Shown here: piece after piece, positions 1-12,211 of the stretch
Layout of the letters: every line of letters begins with the position of its first letter
Numbering within the stretch: position 1 is the stretch's first letter
Assembly (NCBI GenBank): GCA_021464415.1
Contig: CM038471.1
Coordinates: 71,960,851-72,024,850 of the forward strand
Source: Lonicera japonica
Lineage: Eukaryota; Streptophyta; Magnoliopsida; Dipsacales; Caprifoliaceae
DNA length: 64,000 nucleotides
Direction of reading: 5' to 3'
Position numbers and translations under genes: made by a program
Notes under the pieces: model-generated
Seen by the model: the letters and a program-made list of their open reading frames with translations, nothing else
Database searches by the model: none
What the model was told of the DNA's origin: nothing

Positions 1-357
1 CTCTAAAAATTTTCAAAAAGTCCATGTGGGGCCAGGTGCCTCCCCCCTGATTGCAGCTTTCAAAAAGAAAAAGATATATACTGCCTAACCAAAATCCAAG
101 TCTTTCCCTCTATTATTTGTAGGGTAATGCTCGCGACTTTGCATCTACGAAGGTTTATCCTCGTGCCCAATTGCAACATATCGTTTAACCATTTTTTTGG
201 TTTTTTTTCATTTTCCACCTTTTTTTCCTCCACAGAAATCGAATCTTCAGAGCTTATTATCCAATCATGTATCTAATTGCGGGGGGGTTTACAAGGTACC
301 TTCATTTTTATTTAATTACAAACGCAAATATATATACACAAAATTTATAGCGCTGAT

Positions 358-470
358 CATAGATACGAACCGGTAGTTAGTGATATTTTTTTCTTGCTAA
401 AAATATTTTTTTAATATTTTAACGACAAATAAATATTGTAAAATGAGGGTCTGTGTACAGATCGGTCCGC
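358..470. mobile_element. Possible small MITE of the window's GATCTGGTAC-type family
   Basis: The left side reads GATACGAACCGGT and the right side, reversed, reads GGTGCGGACCGATCTGTAC. Between them lies an AT-rich core with ACGACAAATA. The layout resembles the better examples at 4359-4500, 34208-34330 and 54929-55068, but the ends are degenerate and I found no target duplication. Confidence 0.3.
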
Positions 471-494
471 ACCATAAATATACTTAACATATAT

Positions 495-751
495 TAAGTT
501 TTTGTGCACAAATCGTGCATGTATGCAAATTAGATAAAAGTAAGTTAAAGAAAATATATTAAAAGACTAACAATTAAGGAGTGTAGTGATTAAGAGTTCC
601 ATTACCCTTGTTAGCAACAAATGTTTGAATCTCATTGCTTATGTTGTGATATAATATTTTTTGAGAAAAAAAAGTTGCAAGAACAAAATTAAAAAATAAT
701 TTAAAACGTAGCTTCAAATTGGGTTTTGGCTTTATATATAATATATTAGAA
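495..751 (-). mobile_element. Degenerate Helitron-like element, reverse orientation
   Basis: Read on the minus strand, the segment starts TCTAATATATTATATATAAA, which fits the TC(T) start of a plant Helitron, and ends near a GC-containing stem (GCACGATTTGTGC). It is similar along its length to 46223-46462, including the internal stretch around GTTTGAATCTC. The CTRR end is not clean here, so this is a decayed copy. A tRNA-derived SINE is an alternative, because GTTTGAATCTC also resembles a pol III B box. Confidence 0.35.
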
Positions 752-1223
752 CACGGGAAGGATTTGGTATGAACTGTATATATAATTAAGGACTCTAGAT
801 ATATAATATTATTTTCGCTGTCCAAAATCTGTAAATTAGATAAATGGCTAGACAAACGTATCTAAATTATTCTATCCAAAATCATATCACAATTAAACAG
901 TCATGCAGGGAAAGAAATGGGAAATGGGTCCATGTGTGCCCTATCATTGGTCGAGCTGATATTATGTATAATTTGGATCCTATCAACAGTGAAGATCTAA
1001 GCTAAATTACAATCTTAATTTAAGTTCCTTTCTACTTAATTGATACATTTAATTTGTCATATGATATTAAATATTTCTAAATATTAGAAATTACAAATTT
1101 GTTTATTAGGAAGATCACAACAATCTAACTTTCGATTATCGTTTTTCTAATACGGTATTATTATATGTGTAGAAAAAAATGATACATTTTATTATTTACA
1201 GGTAAGATTTTTCAATGGTATTA

Positions 1224-1305
1224 GAAAAATGATATTGTCAAATTGAATTTAGTATCATTTAAATTCAATGACATTAAATTCAATTTGACGAAATCATTTT
1301 TCTAC

Positions 1306-1345
<40 letters not shown>

Positions 1346-1346
1346 T
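1224..1346. repeat. AT-rich hairpin followed by an (ATA)n microsatellite
   Basis: Arms at about 1224-1251 and 1273-1302 are inverted copies of each other (AAATTGAATTTA against TAAATTCAATTT, extending to AAAAATGAT and ATCATTTTT). A run of about 12 ATA/AAT triplets follows at about 1309-1346. This may be a short foldback element; no target duplication was found. Confidence 0.45.
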
Positions 1347-1671
1347 AACGGGCAATAATTTTCAATAATACGTCATATAGTAATAATAATGTATAAAACT
1401 ATAACTAATGGACGACCACTCTATAGTCTATATATGTTTTATCACAGTCGACGTCCACATGTTGCAAAAGGAGTACTGCTTTAGCACCTTTAAGGTGTGA
1501 CATTTTTTATTTTATTTTATTTTCATCACATTTATATGAATATTTTTTGACATTGTCAATTGCAACGGTTAGTACATTGAGAAGCATTGCAAATAGTTAT
1601 TTATCACACGTTTTGACTGTGACAACTGACAAGTGACTTTTTTTCTAGTAGTGATTTAGTTATATAACACT

Positions 1672-2511
1672 CAGGGGCGGAGGCAGCGAGGGTCCAGGTG
1701 GGGCCATGGCCCTACCTGGACTTTTGGGAAAAGTTTTGAGAGTATGGGGGGTTTTATGCGAGGAAGAAAAGATGAGGGGCTGTTGTGTAATTATGGGGGA
1801 TGGTGGTTTGTGAAATTAAGTTTATAAGTTGGAGGGGCTGCGTTGTAATACGAGCGTGGGAGTGTAAGGCGCAGGAGAGTTTTTGGGGCGGGGGTTTTGG
1901 CGAAGTTGGAAAGTTACGGGGGGGGTGTCACGTGCAATAAATAGTATAAGGTGGAGGTTTTGTTTTGTAATATATATTAAGTTAAGTTGTAAGATTTTAG
2001 ACAAGCAGGCAGTGGCAGCAACAAATTATTAGTGCATCCATTTTCTTCTTCTCCCCTTTGTCTCTTTTTTCATTCAATTTTTCTGTGAACTTCTTCCGTT
2101 CAGATATTTTTTTTTTCAAGCAACAAGCAGTACTTCAAAGCTCTTCTCTCCGTCTTCATTTTTCATTTATTCCGGTATTTTAGGTTAAATTTCTTTTTTA
2201 TAATCTTATACATATTGTTTTAAAATTTTGAATATTAAGAATTTGTTTATTGATGTTGATTATTTGTTTATTGATGTTGATTATTCTGGTATATATTTGA
2301 TTATTGATGTTAAAATTTTGAATATTAAATTTGATTATTGATGTTATTCAGGTATATATTTGATTATTGATGTTAAAATTTTGAATATTCAATTTGATTA
2401 TTGATGTTGATTTACTTATTAAATTGTTAAATATTGATATTAAATTTGCAAAAAATTCTCGTTGTGTTGTAGTTTGGCCCCACCTGAACCAAAATACTGG
2501 CTCCGCCACTG
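1672..2511. mobile_element. Non-autonomous hAT-like element, about 840 bp
   Basis: The termini are inverted: CAGGGGCGGAGGCAG on the left, and the right end reversed reads CAGTGGCGGAGCCAG. Both are followed inward by CAGGTGGGGCCA. Similar CAGKGRCGGA ends bound two better-supported elements at 34808-35142 and 39207-40386. The flanks show no clean 8-bp duplication, so the insertion is old. The interior has a leader-like pyrimidine-rich stretch (2035-2170) and a tandem repeat, with no transposase frame. Confidence 0.55.
2248..2440. repeat. AT-rich tandem repeat inside the hAT-like element
   Basis: Units of about 60 bp share TATATTTGATTATTGATGTT and TAAAATTTTGAATATT and occur twice nearly identically, with partial copies at each side. 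It lies wholly within 1672-2511, so it probably arose after that element was formed. Confidence 0.6.
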
Positions 2512-3501
2512 CCTACATAGCATTGTTATTATTCTGTGTCATAAAATTTTACTAAAACATTTAATTTACCAAATTTATAGAATATGGATCCAAAGAACTA
2601 CACATATAGTTACTGACAAGCTTGCAACTTACGCGATATACGGACTATTGGTAGCCTACCTTCTTTTACTGCATAATAATGGTAATTAAGTGCCTCTTAA
2701 GCAATTATCATGTTCTATAACTAGCCCAATCGTTTTTAAAACATACATAGTAATAATATATTAGGTTTTTCCTTTTAATTAATCCAACGTAGTATTGCAG
2801 TATAAACTCAATCCGAGCTTTTAATGAATAAAATAACCAACGTACTTAACTAGAAAACATCCGTCAATTACTTTCTCATATTGGGTTTATATATCACAAT
2901 AGTATCATGCATGTCTTGCATGCTTAAACCTTCTACTAATATAAAATTGGTAAACCGAACCTTAATTATTATAATCCTTAACTCATTATTGATAATTACA
3001 TACAAGTTGTTTTGTGGTGATGCTAGTCCACCCTTCTAAATAATTTTGGGCCCGACCATGCATGTGTTGTTAATATAATGATAATACTATATATATATTA
3101 AGATAAATTTCAAGTATAATACTATTTGAAATTGATAATCTCACTTTGATTTTTAACTTTTTAAAAAACCACATATATATATATATATATCGTCCTATTT
3201 GGTTGCCAGGAAGTCAACTAAATTTTGATCGTAAAATGGGTAACTATATTGACAAACTAATATTCTCTTTACCATAGTATGGTATTACTCTGAAATGTTG
3301 TATTGCATACTTTTAAAATTTTACATTGATATGATAATATAGATGATTGCTGTGGCAATAATGTGCATCTTCCTATAAAATACATTATGTTAATTACGTC
3401 TAAAAGAAAAAAAATTTCGTTTTGTTTATAGCACAAAATTTTTTTACAGCGTGACGGCCTAAAAACTAATATTACTCTCTCTCTCTCGTCTCTTGTGAAT
3501 C

Positions 3502-3508
3502 TATAAAT
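3502..3508 (+). promoter_or_regulatory. Candidate TATA box of the lipoxygenase gene
   Basis: TATAAAT lies about 100 bp before the ATG at 3605, after a CT-rich stretch (3474-3490). The spacing implies a 5' leader of roughly 65-75 nt. Position and motif only; no transcript evidence. Confidence 0.5.
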
Positions 3509-3604
3509 ACAGGTCCTAACTCACCATATACCGTTGAGCATATACAAGGCCTTTTTCCTTCCCCAACTCGATCTTCAAACTCAAAAAAATCCCTAGCAAA
3601 AAAG

Positions 3605-6600
3605 ATGATGATAAATAAACCGCTCCACAAACACAAACCCACACAAACTTTTCCAATATTTACCAAACATGCCCTTACCGGCCCTGGTAACAATGTACAC
3701 TTTCCGGTCTGTCAACGGAACCATTTTCACCAGAAACAGCCAAGAGGTGGCTTACGTGCCGCCTCTAGAACCATCAAAGCGCAAGTAACTGCCACGCCGG
3801 AAGTGGCCGTGACCGTTAAGGCTGTTGTGACAGTTAAGTTGACAGTTGGAGGGTCACTTACAAACATTGGGGTGTCAAGGGGTCTTGATGACATTGCTGA
3901 TCTTGTTGGTAAAACACTTGTTTTGGAGCTTGCTAGCACTGACCTTGATTCAAGTAAGTGGAAACTGGAAAGCCTAACCATTTTATATACACAAATAAAT
4001 ATATATGTACTAGAACTCATGGCACACTTAAATGTTTGTGCAATTTTATATCTAATAATTATTAATTTTATGAAGACTTTTAAAACATGTTAAGGACATG
4101 GTGTTTGGTTTAAGTGGTAGACTTATGTTCTTTTGTTTATTGTAAGGTCATGGGTTTAAATCTTTAAATTGTATTTTTACTTCTTATATTATGTAGAATA
4201 CTTTAGTAATTTAATATACACATCGAATTTTTCATGTATATAATATAAGAGATAGAAGATCGATATAGATAGATAGAAAATACTAGCATTTTGTGCATGT
4301 TACGTACATACGATTAAAACTAAAAAAGTAAGTATATGTATATGTATATATTCAGTCCGGATCTTGTATGAACTAGTGCATACGCACTAGAACTTTTAGC
4401 GATAATTTTCTATTATTAAAACACTATAGAGATGTTTTTAGCAAGTAAAAATTGTCGCTAAAACTCCAGTCCGAATGCGGATTGGTCTACACTAGATCCT
4501 AGTTGTGAATATATATATATATAGTTGGCCTATTTTTTAAAGATGACAGTCCGACTGCGGATTGGACTTTTAACAACAATTTTTTTATCTATGAATATAT
4601 TTCCAAATGTATATTGAACAAAAAGTAATTAACAATTTTAACAACAAGTTTATTTACGTTAACAATTACATTATCTAAGTGGGAACAGTATAAAAAGTAA
4701 TTTCTTCGATCGATAGTATCAACAATACATACACCTTTGAAGTAGAAAACATGGAATGGAATGGGGCTCGTCTGCTTAATTTTAATTTTTATCGAAGAAT
4801 TCATTTTCCAAATGCTTAATTTCTTATTTTTTTCCACATATTAACGGACACTGGCTTGACCGGGACCGTATAAACAACCTCGTCGTCTGATATTAATTTT
4901 TTCCACATATTAACGGACACTGGCTTGACCGGGACCGTATAAACAACCTCGTCGTCTGATATTAATAAATCTATATGTCCTAAAATGAATTTGAACTATT
5001 AATTTGTGAAATATTAAAATAAAATATGAGACTTTAATTTGAGAGGGATATTATTTTCCTATGAAAAAATATCTTCTTTATGATTGCTTAGGCCTCTTTG
5101 CTAAACAACAAAGAATGGCAAGTGTCCTGACAACTATACTTGTGTAGAACCAAAAATTACCTTATTTTGAAGAATCAAATATCTAACACTATATTTTCAG
5201 CATCGAAGCTATATATATAATTGAAATTATTTATATATACAGTCAAACTAGAACAAATATTCATCTATTATTAAATTAAGTAATGTGTAATTAAATATTT
5301 TTACATTAAGATTTATTTAACAAGATACATTTATAATCTATCATTTTCACTAAGAAAAAATAATAAAATTGAGAGAAAAATTCAATATCACAAATACAAC
5401 CATTACCAGTATTTGACAATGGGTTAAATGTTATTTTCATTACATACTAAAATTACCCTATGTTATTCACCTGTAAATCTTGCTAGAAGGATTAGTTTGT
5501 AAGAAAAATGAATGATATTGTATTTGGTTCGCGCTGTAAACGAAAAAGGCATTTGTATACTTTTTCGTTGTTTGCTATATGTAGGTGCAAACTAAGGCTC
5601 CGTTTGATTGCAAAGATGGAAAAAGAAAATAAATTTAGTTAGTTTGTGTGAAAAGATAGAAAATAAGTTGAGAGATGTTACTCATTTTATGAGTATATAT
5701 CCTCCATCCTTCAATATTTTTTGTGGAAAATTTTAATCGTCACCGAGCAAAGAAAATTTCTTCATGGAAAAACCTAAAAATCAATAGGATATCACCTCTA
5801 TTACTCAACTTATTTTCCATCTTTTCACCAAAACTAACTCAATTTATTTTCCTTTTCCACCTTGCAATCAAACGGAGCCTAACTGCACAATAAATTGATC
5901 ATTTGTTTGTTTGGTTGGTTTTTTAGCTACCACCACAGTCCACAGCTAACTATATAATTAAACAGCCACAAAATATTTTATGCGCACGGGAACTCTATAA
6001 ACTAATTTCAACAAATTAAACCAAAGACAACTTAAAAGCTAGCTAGATTTAAAATTCATATTTGGAGCAATACATCTGTATTAGTTTTATATATATATAT
6101 ATATATATATTTCAATTAATATATATTGATATCATACACATCTATTTTTGTTTTTTTTGGAATATGCAGATACTGGAGAAGATAAGGGAACAATTAAGGC
6201 TTATGCACATAGATTAAGCCATGACAAGAATGAAGTGAAATATGAGACAAAATTTGTAGTTCCACCGGGCTTTGGAGGAGTAGGGGCAGTTTTGGTAGAA
6301 AATGAACACCACAAGGAGATTTATCTTAAGGACATTGTTCTCAATGGCTTCCAAGATGGCCCTGTAAATGTTACATGCAACTCTTGGGTTCACTCCAAGT
6401 TTGATGACAAAACCAAAAGAATCTTCTTCACCAACAAGGTCTTTACATTTAATTACCTAATTTTCAATTAGTTAAAATTTTAATTAATTAAGAAAATGTA
6501 AAAAAGTACCATATTCTTGTACGTTATAATTTATAACATCAAAAAGATTAAATAATTAATTTGTGTCTTTTGGTCAATGGTGGCAGTCGTATTTACCATC

Positions 6601-9600
6601 TGAGACGCCGGATGGACTAAGGAGGTTTAGAGAGAAGGATCTGGAGATCCTCCGGGGAAATGGTCAAGGGGAGAGAAAAAAATTTGAGAGGATTTATGAT
6701 TATGATACATATAATGATCTTGGAAATCCTGATAAGAGTGACATGGCTCGACCTGTGCTGGGTACTAAGGAACACCCTTATCCGAGGCGATGTAGGACAG
6801 GACGCCCTCGAACCAAAAAAGGTATGTATATCTCATATTTCTTTTTAGTAATATTTATATTTGTGGGGACTAGAAACAAATCAATCTCTTCTTAACTTGC
6901 AATAATTCAATTTCTTGAAGATTTTAGATTAAGATCAAGTAATCCATGTATGTACATCATCGGAATGTGTTGGTTCATATACAAATTGACTTTTTAATTA
7001 ATGATAAACTATATTTTATTTTATTTTATGTCAATTTTCAGTTAATAGTTGATCGGTCTATTTTGGTGGGGGATTGGAGTATATGCTACAGACTGTTCTT
7101 ATGGATTGTCCCTTCAACGACAAATTTTGTCACCAAAATATTAACTGAGAAAATATTTTTAATGACAAAATTCCATTACTACAGGCAAGATGTATACGTA
7201 CCACATCTTTCCATGTATATATATATATATATTGGAAAAAAACACATTTTGATTGGTGAAAAAGTTTTTATTAATTTTATAATCATGTAGAATTAAAGTT
7301 GATTTGACAAACATTAATAATTTTCAATTATACTTGTTATTTTTCGTCTTTCTTCAAAAAATGTGAATTTGATTAATAAAAAAAGCGATGTCTAGGTAGG
7401 TATTGTATCATTAACTTGGATGAGAATTTAATTTTATAGTGTCTGAACATACAGTGAGACATGTACGATAGATATTAAAATCTAATACTTACCAAGAGAC
7501 CACATTATTATTATTATTATTCTTTTTCCAAAAAAAAAGGTGAATAGCATCTTAAAATTGTTGGAGGCGACGTCAGGCACCAAATCTCCAAGTTTTTATT
7601 CGTGTAAGGTGAAATTTTTAATTTAACATAATACGGATTTATTTATTTACGTGGTTATGGAAAAATTAGACCCATTAAGTGAGACGAGAAGCATGGGAGT
7701 GTACGTGCCAAGGGACGAGGCATTCTCAGAGTTGAAGGAAGCCACATTCTCAGCCAAGACGCTAAAGTCGGTACTCCACGCGCTGTTACCGACGATTGAG
7801 AGCACGCTCCTGGACCCACAGCTAGGGTTTCCGTATTTCACGGCGATAGACACGCTGTTCAATGAAGGTGTGAATGTGCCAAAGCACAAAAATCAAGGCA
7901 AGTTCCAGCCCATATTGCCCAGGATTGTCAAGGCTGTGGAGGATCGACAAGAAGATCTCTTGCTCTTTGAGACTCCCGAAATGATCGATAGTATGTCTCT
8001 CTTTCTCTCTCTCTCTCTCTCAAAAATTTTTTTATTACTCATGTTATCACGTACCCTTTAGAGCATGTTTCATCGAATATAATAAAATTTAAGATAAATT
8101 TAACAATTATTTTTTAAATTTCAAAATTTACACACAGCTAAAAGGGTAAAAAAAAAAATTTAGACATATTGGGCATACTTCGCTCTTACTTCACGAGAAA
8201 ATTAATAAATACCAATTTTACTTCTTCATTTTAAATTTATGCCTTTGTCCTAATTTTGTTCAATCCCGAGAATTTTAAATTGGCAAATTCACTTAAGATT
8301 CTCTTATAACTCATGTCAAAAGATCGACGGAATCATAAGTTAATGAGTCACAAAATTTCTTTGTGAAATTACCATTCAAGATGAACAAATAAAAACTCAA
8401 AACCAAACGAACAATATATAAGGGATGAAAGCAAATAGCACTTCAAGTATAAACATAAATAAGAGTTTATTAATTTTAACTGTTTATGATTTTGCAGGAG
8501 ATAAATTTTCATGGTTTAGAGACGAAGAATTTTCTCGTCAAGCCCTTGCGGGTCTAAACCCTTACAGCATAGAGCTAGTTACGGTATGATGTTGCTTCGT
8601 ATAAATAAATAAATACCTTTGCCATTAATAATAATGTGTCTCAAAATAATAATAACACTACTACTATGCGGGTATTTATACATACACAAGCAGAAAAAAA
8701 AAACAGTGTTTAACTTCGTTCAGAATCATTTTCTCCAAAAAAAATTAAATGTCAGGAGAAAATGTCACAATAAATATCATGTTTAACACTATTAATAGTC
8801 TAAAATTATGAATTTATGCACGTATATATTATTTTCTTCAAATGAAAAATTCATAGACGATATTTTGCATTTTTGGTTGCATTAAAGTATATTATTCATT
8901 TAATTTGATCGTAACTATGTGTCATGCAGGAGTGGCCCTTGAAGAGCAAATTAGACCCAAAAATATATGGTCCACCCGAATCCAAAATCACCAAAGAACT
9001 TGTCGAAGAAGAAATTAGAGGCTTTATGACTTTTGACGAGGTAACACTAGAATAACCCTAGTATTCTTTACCAAGGTATCACTCTCCTAGAAGAAGGAAA
9101 AACAAACAAAAATTAGAATCTAGTTCTGACCCTTTTTGAATGCGATCCACGTTGAAAAATTTAAAGCTCGCTATTCTTAAACGTGCAAAGATATTGTTAG
9201 TATAACCTAAATTAAATACCATGACTGTGAGACAGATCTGAGAAAGATACAATGAGGCATCAGTAAATGTTCAAGGACCGCATTCTTTAGAGCTTGATTG
9301 CACATATCGAATCCTAAAAGTCCCAAAAAACAAATAACAAAACAAAACCACCCATTTTTAAAGTCATTTGTCTTTTAGAAAACAAAAGGTTGTGATAAAT
9401 TTTGTGGATGCAGGCCTTGAAACAAAAGAAGCTGTTTATGCTCGACTACCATGATTTGTATTTGCCATATGTACACAAGGTGAGAGAGCTCAAAAACACC
9501 ACATTGTATGGATCTCGAACCCTCTTCTTCCTCACCAGCGAAGGCACGTTGAGGCCTATCGCCATCGAGCTCACAAGGCCACCTTCAGCTGACAAGCCGC

Positions 9601-11728
9601 AGTGGAAGGAAGTGTACACCCCAAAATGGGATGCCACAAGTTGCTGGCTCTGGAGGATGGCTAAGGCTCATGTCTGTGCCCATGACTCCGGTTATCACCA
9701 ACTCGTCATTCATTGGTAGGTGCTCTTTGAACTGGGAGAGAATATTCAGTATAACAATTATATCTATAGCACACTCACATTTGTCTTATTATTAATTTTC
9801 CTTTGTGAGTTTTCTGATATGGAAAAAATATCTAATGTAACAGTTGTATGCCTGTCTTTTGCCTACTGGACCTTACCTTCTTTTTCAAGAAATCATCACT
9901 TCCAAAAGTTTAAGTTGTTGAGACAAGAAACCAAACATGTATATCATGCTTAACAACATGGACTCGATGGTTGATAATTGAATATTTTTGCAGGTTAAGG
10001 ACTCACTGTTGTACCGAGCCGTACATAATAGCAGCAAATCGGCAACTAAGCGCAATGCATCCGATTTATAGACTTCTCCATCCTCACTTCCGATACACGA
10101 TGGAAATAAATGCTCTTGCCCGAGAAGACCTAGTCAACGCAGGTGGGGTCATTGAGGGCGCCTTCTTCCCGGGCAAGTACTCCGTTGAGCTCAGCTCAGT
10201 TGCTTATGGTCAACTTTGGCGGTTCGACAAGGAAGCTTTGCCAGCTGACTTGATTAGAAGGTAAATAAATATGTGCAAATATTGTTAATAGTTTTATATA
10301 AATCATTAAATCACAAACATTAAAAAATAAAAAAGAGTAACCATATAAAGTATCCATAAGTTTCAACAGGCAGACTATCTGCTCATGGACCAGGCCTTCG
10401 GCGATGGGTTTCCGTGGCCAATTCATTGGGGAGTATATGCGTTGGCGACATAAAACCATTGCTAAAAGCCTGGTCCGAGAGCAGCGGGTCCGCCTTGTAT
10501 AAGGGCACGCTTCTTGTAAGCTATTTATGGACCTCTCCTTTTGGGAGAGTAAATGGTTGAAGTTTATTATGAAATTTAGTAGAGATGATGTCTTCACGAT
10601 CTAGAACATCTGCACCAAATTTTATCAGAAAATTCAGTCTACAAGTGGAGTGGGTGTAATGCAAATTTGATATTTATGTGCATTCTCAGCTGTTGAAACA
10701 CTTGATGATCGTCTCACCTAGTAAATAGTTGTACTTTTGGATAAAATTTGGTTCGAGATGATCTACTAAGTAAGGAAATATATCCACCAAATCATATAAT
10801 ACGAAAAAATCAATAAAATCAACCACTTATATATACTCCTAAAAAGAGCTGCTCGTACATAATTTAATAGAAGGTATTCTTTTTTTAGCCACACTGAGTT
10901 ATAATTATATAGTTAATTCAACTCTCAAGAGAGAACCTTATTGTAATGTGCTGCATCAATGTCTCTAGGGGAATGGCAGTCGAGGATCCAACGGCAGAGC
11001 ACGGCCTGAAGCTAGCGATCGAGGATTACCCTTTTGCCAATGATGGCCTCATTCTCTGGGACACTATCAAGCAATGGATAACTGACTACGTGAGCCACTA
11101 CTACCCGGACGAAAACCTGGTCAAAACCGATACTGAGCTCCAATCTTGGTGGACTGAGGTTCGAACCAAGGGCCATGAAGACAAAAAGGACGAGCCCTGG
11201 TGGCCGGTTCTCAACACCCCTAAAGACCTCATAGAAATACTCACAACCATAATTTGGGTCACTGCCGGTCACCACGCAGCTGTGAATTTTGGACAATATT
11301 TGTTCGCCGGCTACTTCCCTAACCGACCCACGATAACAAGAACCAATATGCCAAATGAGGACCCAACTGAAGAAGGGCTAGAAAAGTTCTTAAAAAGGCC
11401 CGAGAGTGTATTGCTCGAAAGTTTCCCTTCACAAATTCAAGCAACCAAAGTGATGGCAGTTTTGGATGTTTTATCAAGTCACTCGCCCGATGAGGAGTAC
11501 CTAGGGAAGGAGCCGGAACCTTCTTGGGCGGAGAATCCGGTCATTAAGGCCGCATTTGAACGGTTTAGTGGAAAATTGATGGAGCTTGAAGGGATTATAG
11601 ACGCAAGGAATAATAATTTGAATCTCAAGAATAGGGCTGGAGCTGGGGTTGTACCTTATGAGCTTTTGAAGCCGTACTCGGAAGCTGGGGTGACTGGTAA
11701 AGGGGTGCCTAATAGCATCTCCATCTGA
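3605..11728 (+). CDS. LOX2: Chloroplast linoleate 13S-lipoxygenase, type 2 (LOX2-like), 9 exons, 899 aa
   Basis: This is a non-haem iron dioxygenase that adds O2 at C13 of linoleic or linolenic acid, the entry step to jasmonates and green-leaf volatiles; family members act in plastids. Exons: 3605-3953, 6170-6438, 6587-6821, 7670-7990, 8498-8583, 8930-9040, 9414-9715, 9994-10260, 10969-11728. All introns are GT-AG, phases agree, and the total of 2700 nt gives 899 codons plus stop. The first 50-60 residues are basic and Ser/Thr-rich, like a transit peptide. A PLAT/LH2 barrel follows (about 70-210), then the catalytic domain. Iron ligands visible are His552 and His557 (YHQLVIHW), His749 and Asn753 ([10 protein letters not shown]) and the C-terminal Ile899 (GVPNSISI). 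Sequence style ([20 protein letters not shown]) is closest to the AtLOX2 class; length is normal for it. No break is seen. Product class is near certain; the symbol is by similarity only. Confidence 0.93.
4095..4190 (+). mobile_element. Possible tRNA-derived SINE fragment in lipoxygenase intron 1
   Basis: GGTTTAAGTGGTAGAC (A-box-like) is followed about 35 bp later by ATGGGTTTAAATC (B-box-like). No tail or target duplication was found. Weak call. Confidence 0.25.
4359..4500. mobile_element. Short MITE in lipoxygenase intron 1
   Basis: The left end GGATCTTGTATGAACTAGTG and the reversed right end AGGATCTAGTGTAGACC are related. Each is followed inward by a CTTTTAGCGAYAATTTT arm. The left arm also contains the self-complementary AGTGCATACGCACT, which recurs in the ends of the long element at 27016-27825. 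Target duplication is unclear. Confidence 0.5.
4829..4966. repeat. Perfect tandem duplication, two 69-bp copies
   Basis: CCACATATTAACGGACACTG begins at 4834 and again at 4903, and I see no mismatch between the copies through GTCGTCTGATATTAA. It lies in lipoxygenase intron 1. The identity indicates a recent event. Confidence 0.9.
5596..5879. mobile_element. Tourist-like (PIF/Harbinger) MITE, 284 bp, in lipoxygenase intron 1
   Basis: The termini are exact inverted repeats, GGCTCCGTTTGATTGCAA on the left and its complement on the right, flanked on both sides by the trinucleotide TAA expected of this superfamily. The arms extend inward (AAAATAAGTTGAG and CTCAACTTATTTT), so the whole element can fold. 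No coding capacity. Confidence 0.8.
10370..10515 (+). other. Exon-like island of unknown origin in lipoxygenase intron 8
   Basis: A GC-richer block sits in an AT-rich intron. It is preceded by an acceptor-like TTTCAACAG and followed by GTAAGC. Two forward frames are open across most of it (one includes [16 protein letters not shown], another [18 protein letters not shown]). It is not needed for the lipoxygenase frame: exons 8 and 9 join in phase without it. I do not recognise either peptide. It may be a gene fragment brought in by a transposon, or a cryptic exon. Confidence 0.35.
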
Positions 11729-12211
11729 TTTTATCATCTTGAATCTGTACCTTCGAGAGAATAATCAAATAAATACAAAGCGGGGTGTTACGTATTTGTA
11801 TTGGTAAGTATAATATGCGATTTGGCAGGCATATATCGCATAAGTAATAAAAGTAATACGATTCGTTTTTGAGCTTTTAAAGAATCTTGCACTAAATGCA
11901 TGTACACGAAAATATAACATGAAGTGACAAATATGAAATCTTTAACTAAAATTTGAGGAGGAAAATTCAACAAAAGAAATAGAGCAATGAGAAAAATGGA
12001 ACAATGTCATAATAGAGTTACCAAATTTTTACACACATTGATTGGTCTGTTTTCAATTTTGCAGCATAAAGAATGTAGAATGAAAAGATATTCTAAAATC
12101 CGTAAACAAAAATTGGGTCCCTACGCATCCTCAATCCCCCAAAACAACAAAAAAAAAAACAATAGCAATGAAATAAAACAGCTCATTTGGCAACATTGAG
12201 CTATTACTGCC
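11729..12211. other. 3' flank of the lipoxygenase gene
   Basis: This is the first part of the convergent spacer before the O-fucosyltransferase. It is AT-rich, with AATAAA-type signals near 11769-11774 that could serve polyadenylation. No coding potential or repeat structure seen. Confidence 0.5.

Noticed and set aside
10196..10597. Minus-strand 133-codon frame
   Set aside because: It runs antisense through lipoxygenase exon 8 and intron 8 and shows no domain; overlap with a well-supported exon explains its openness.
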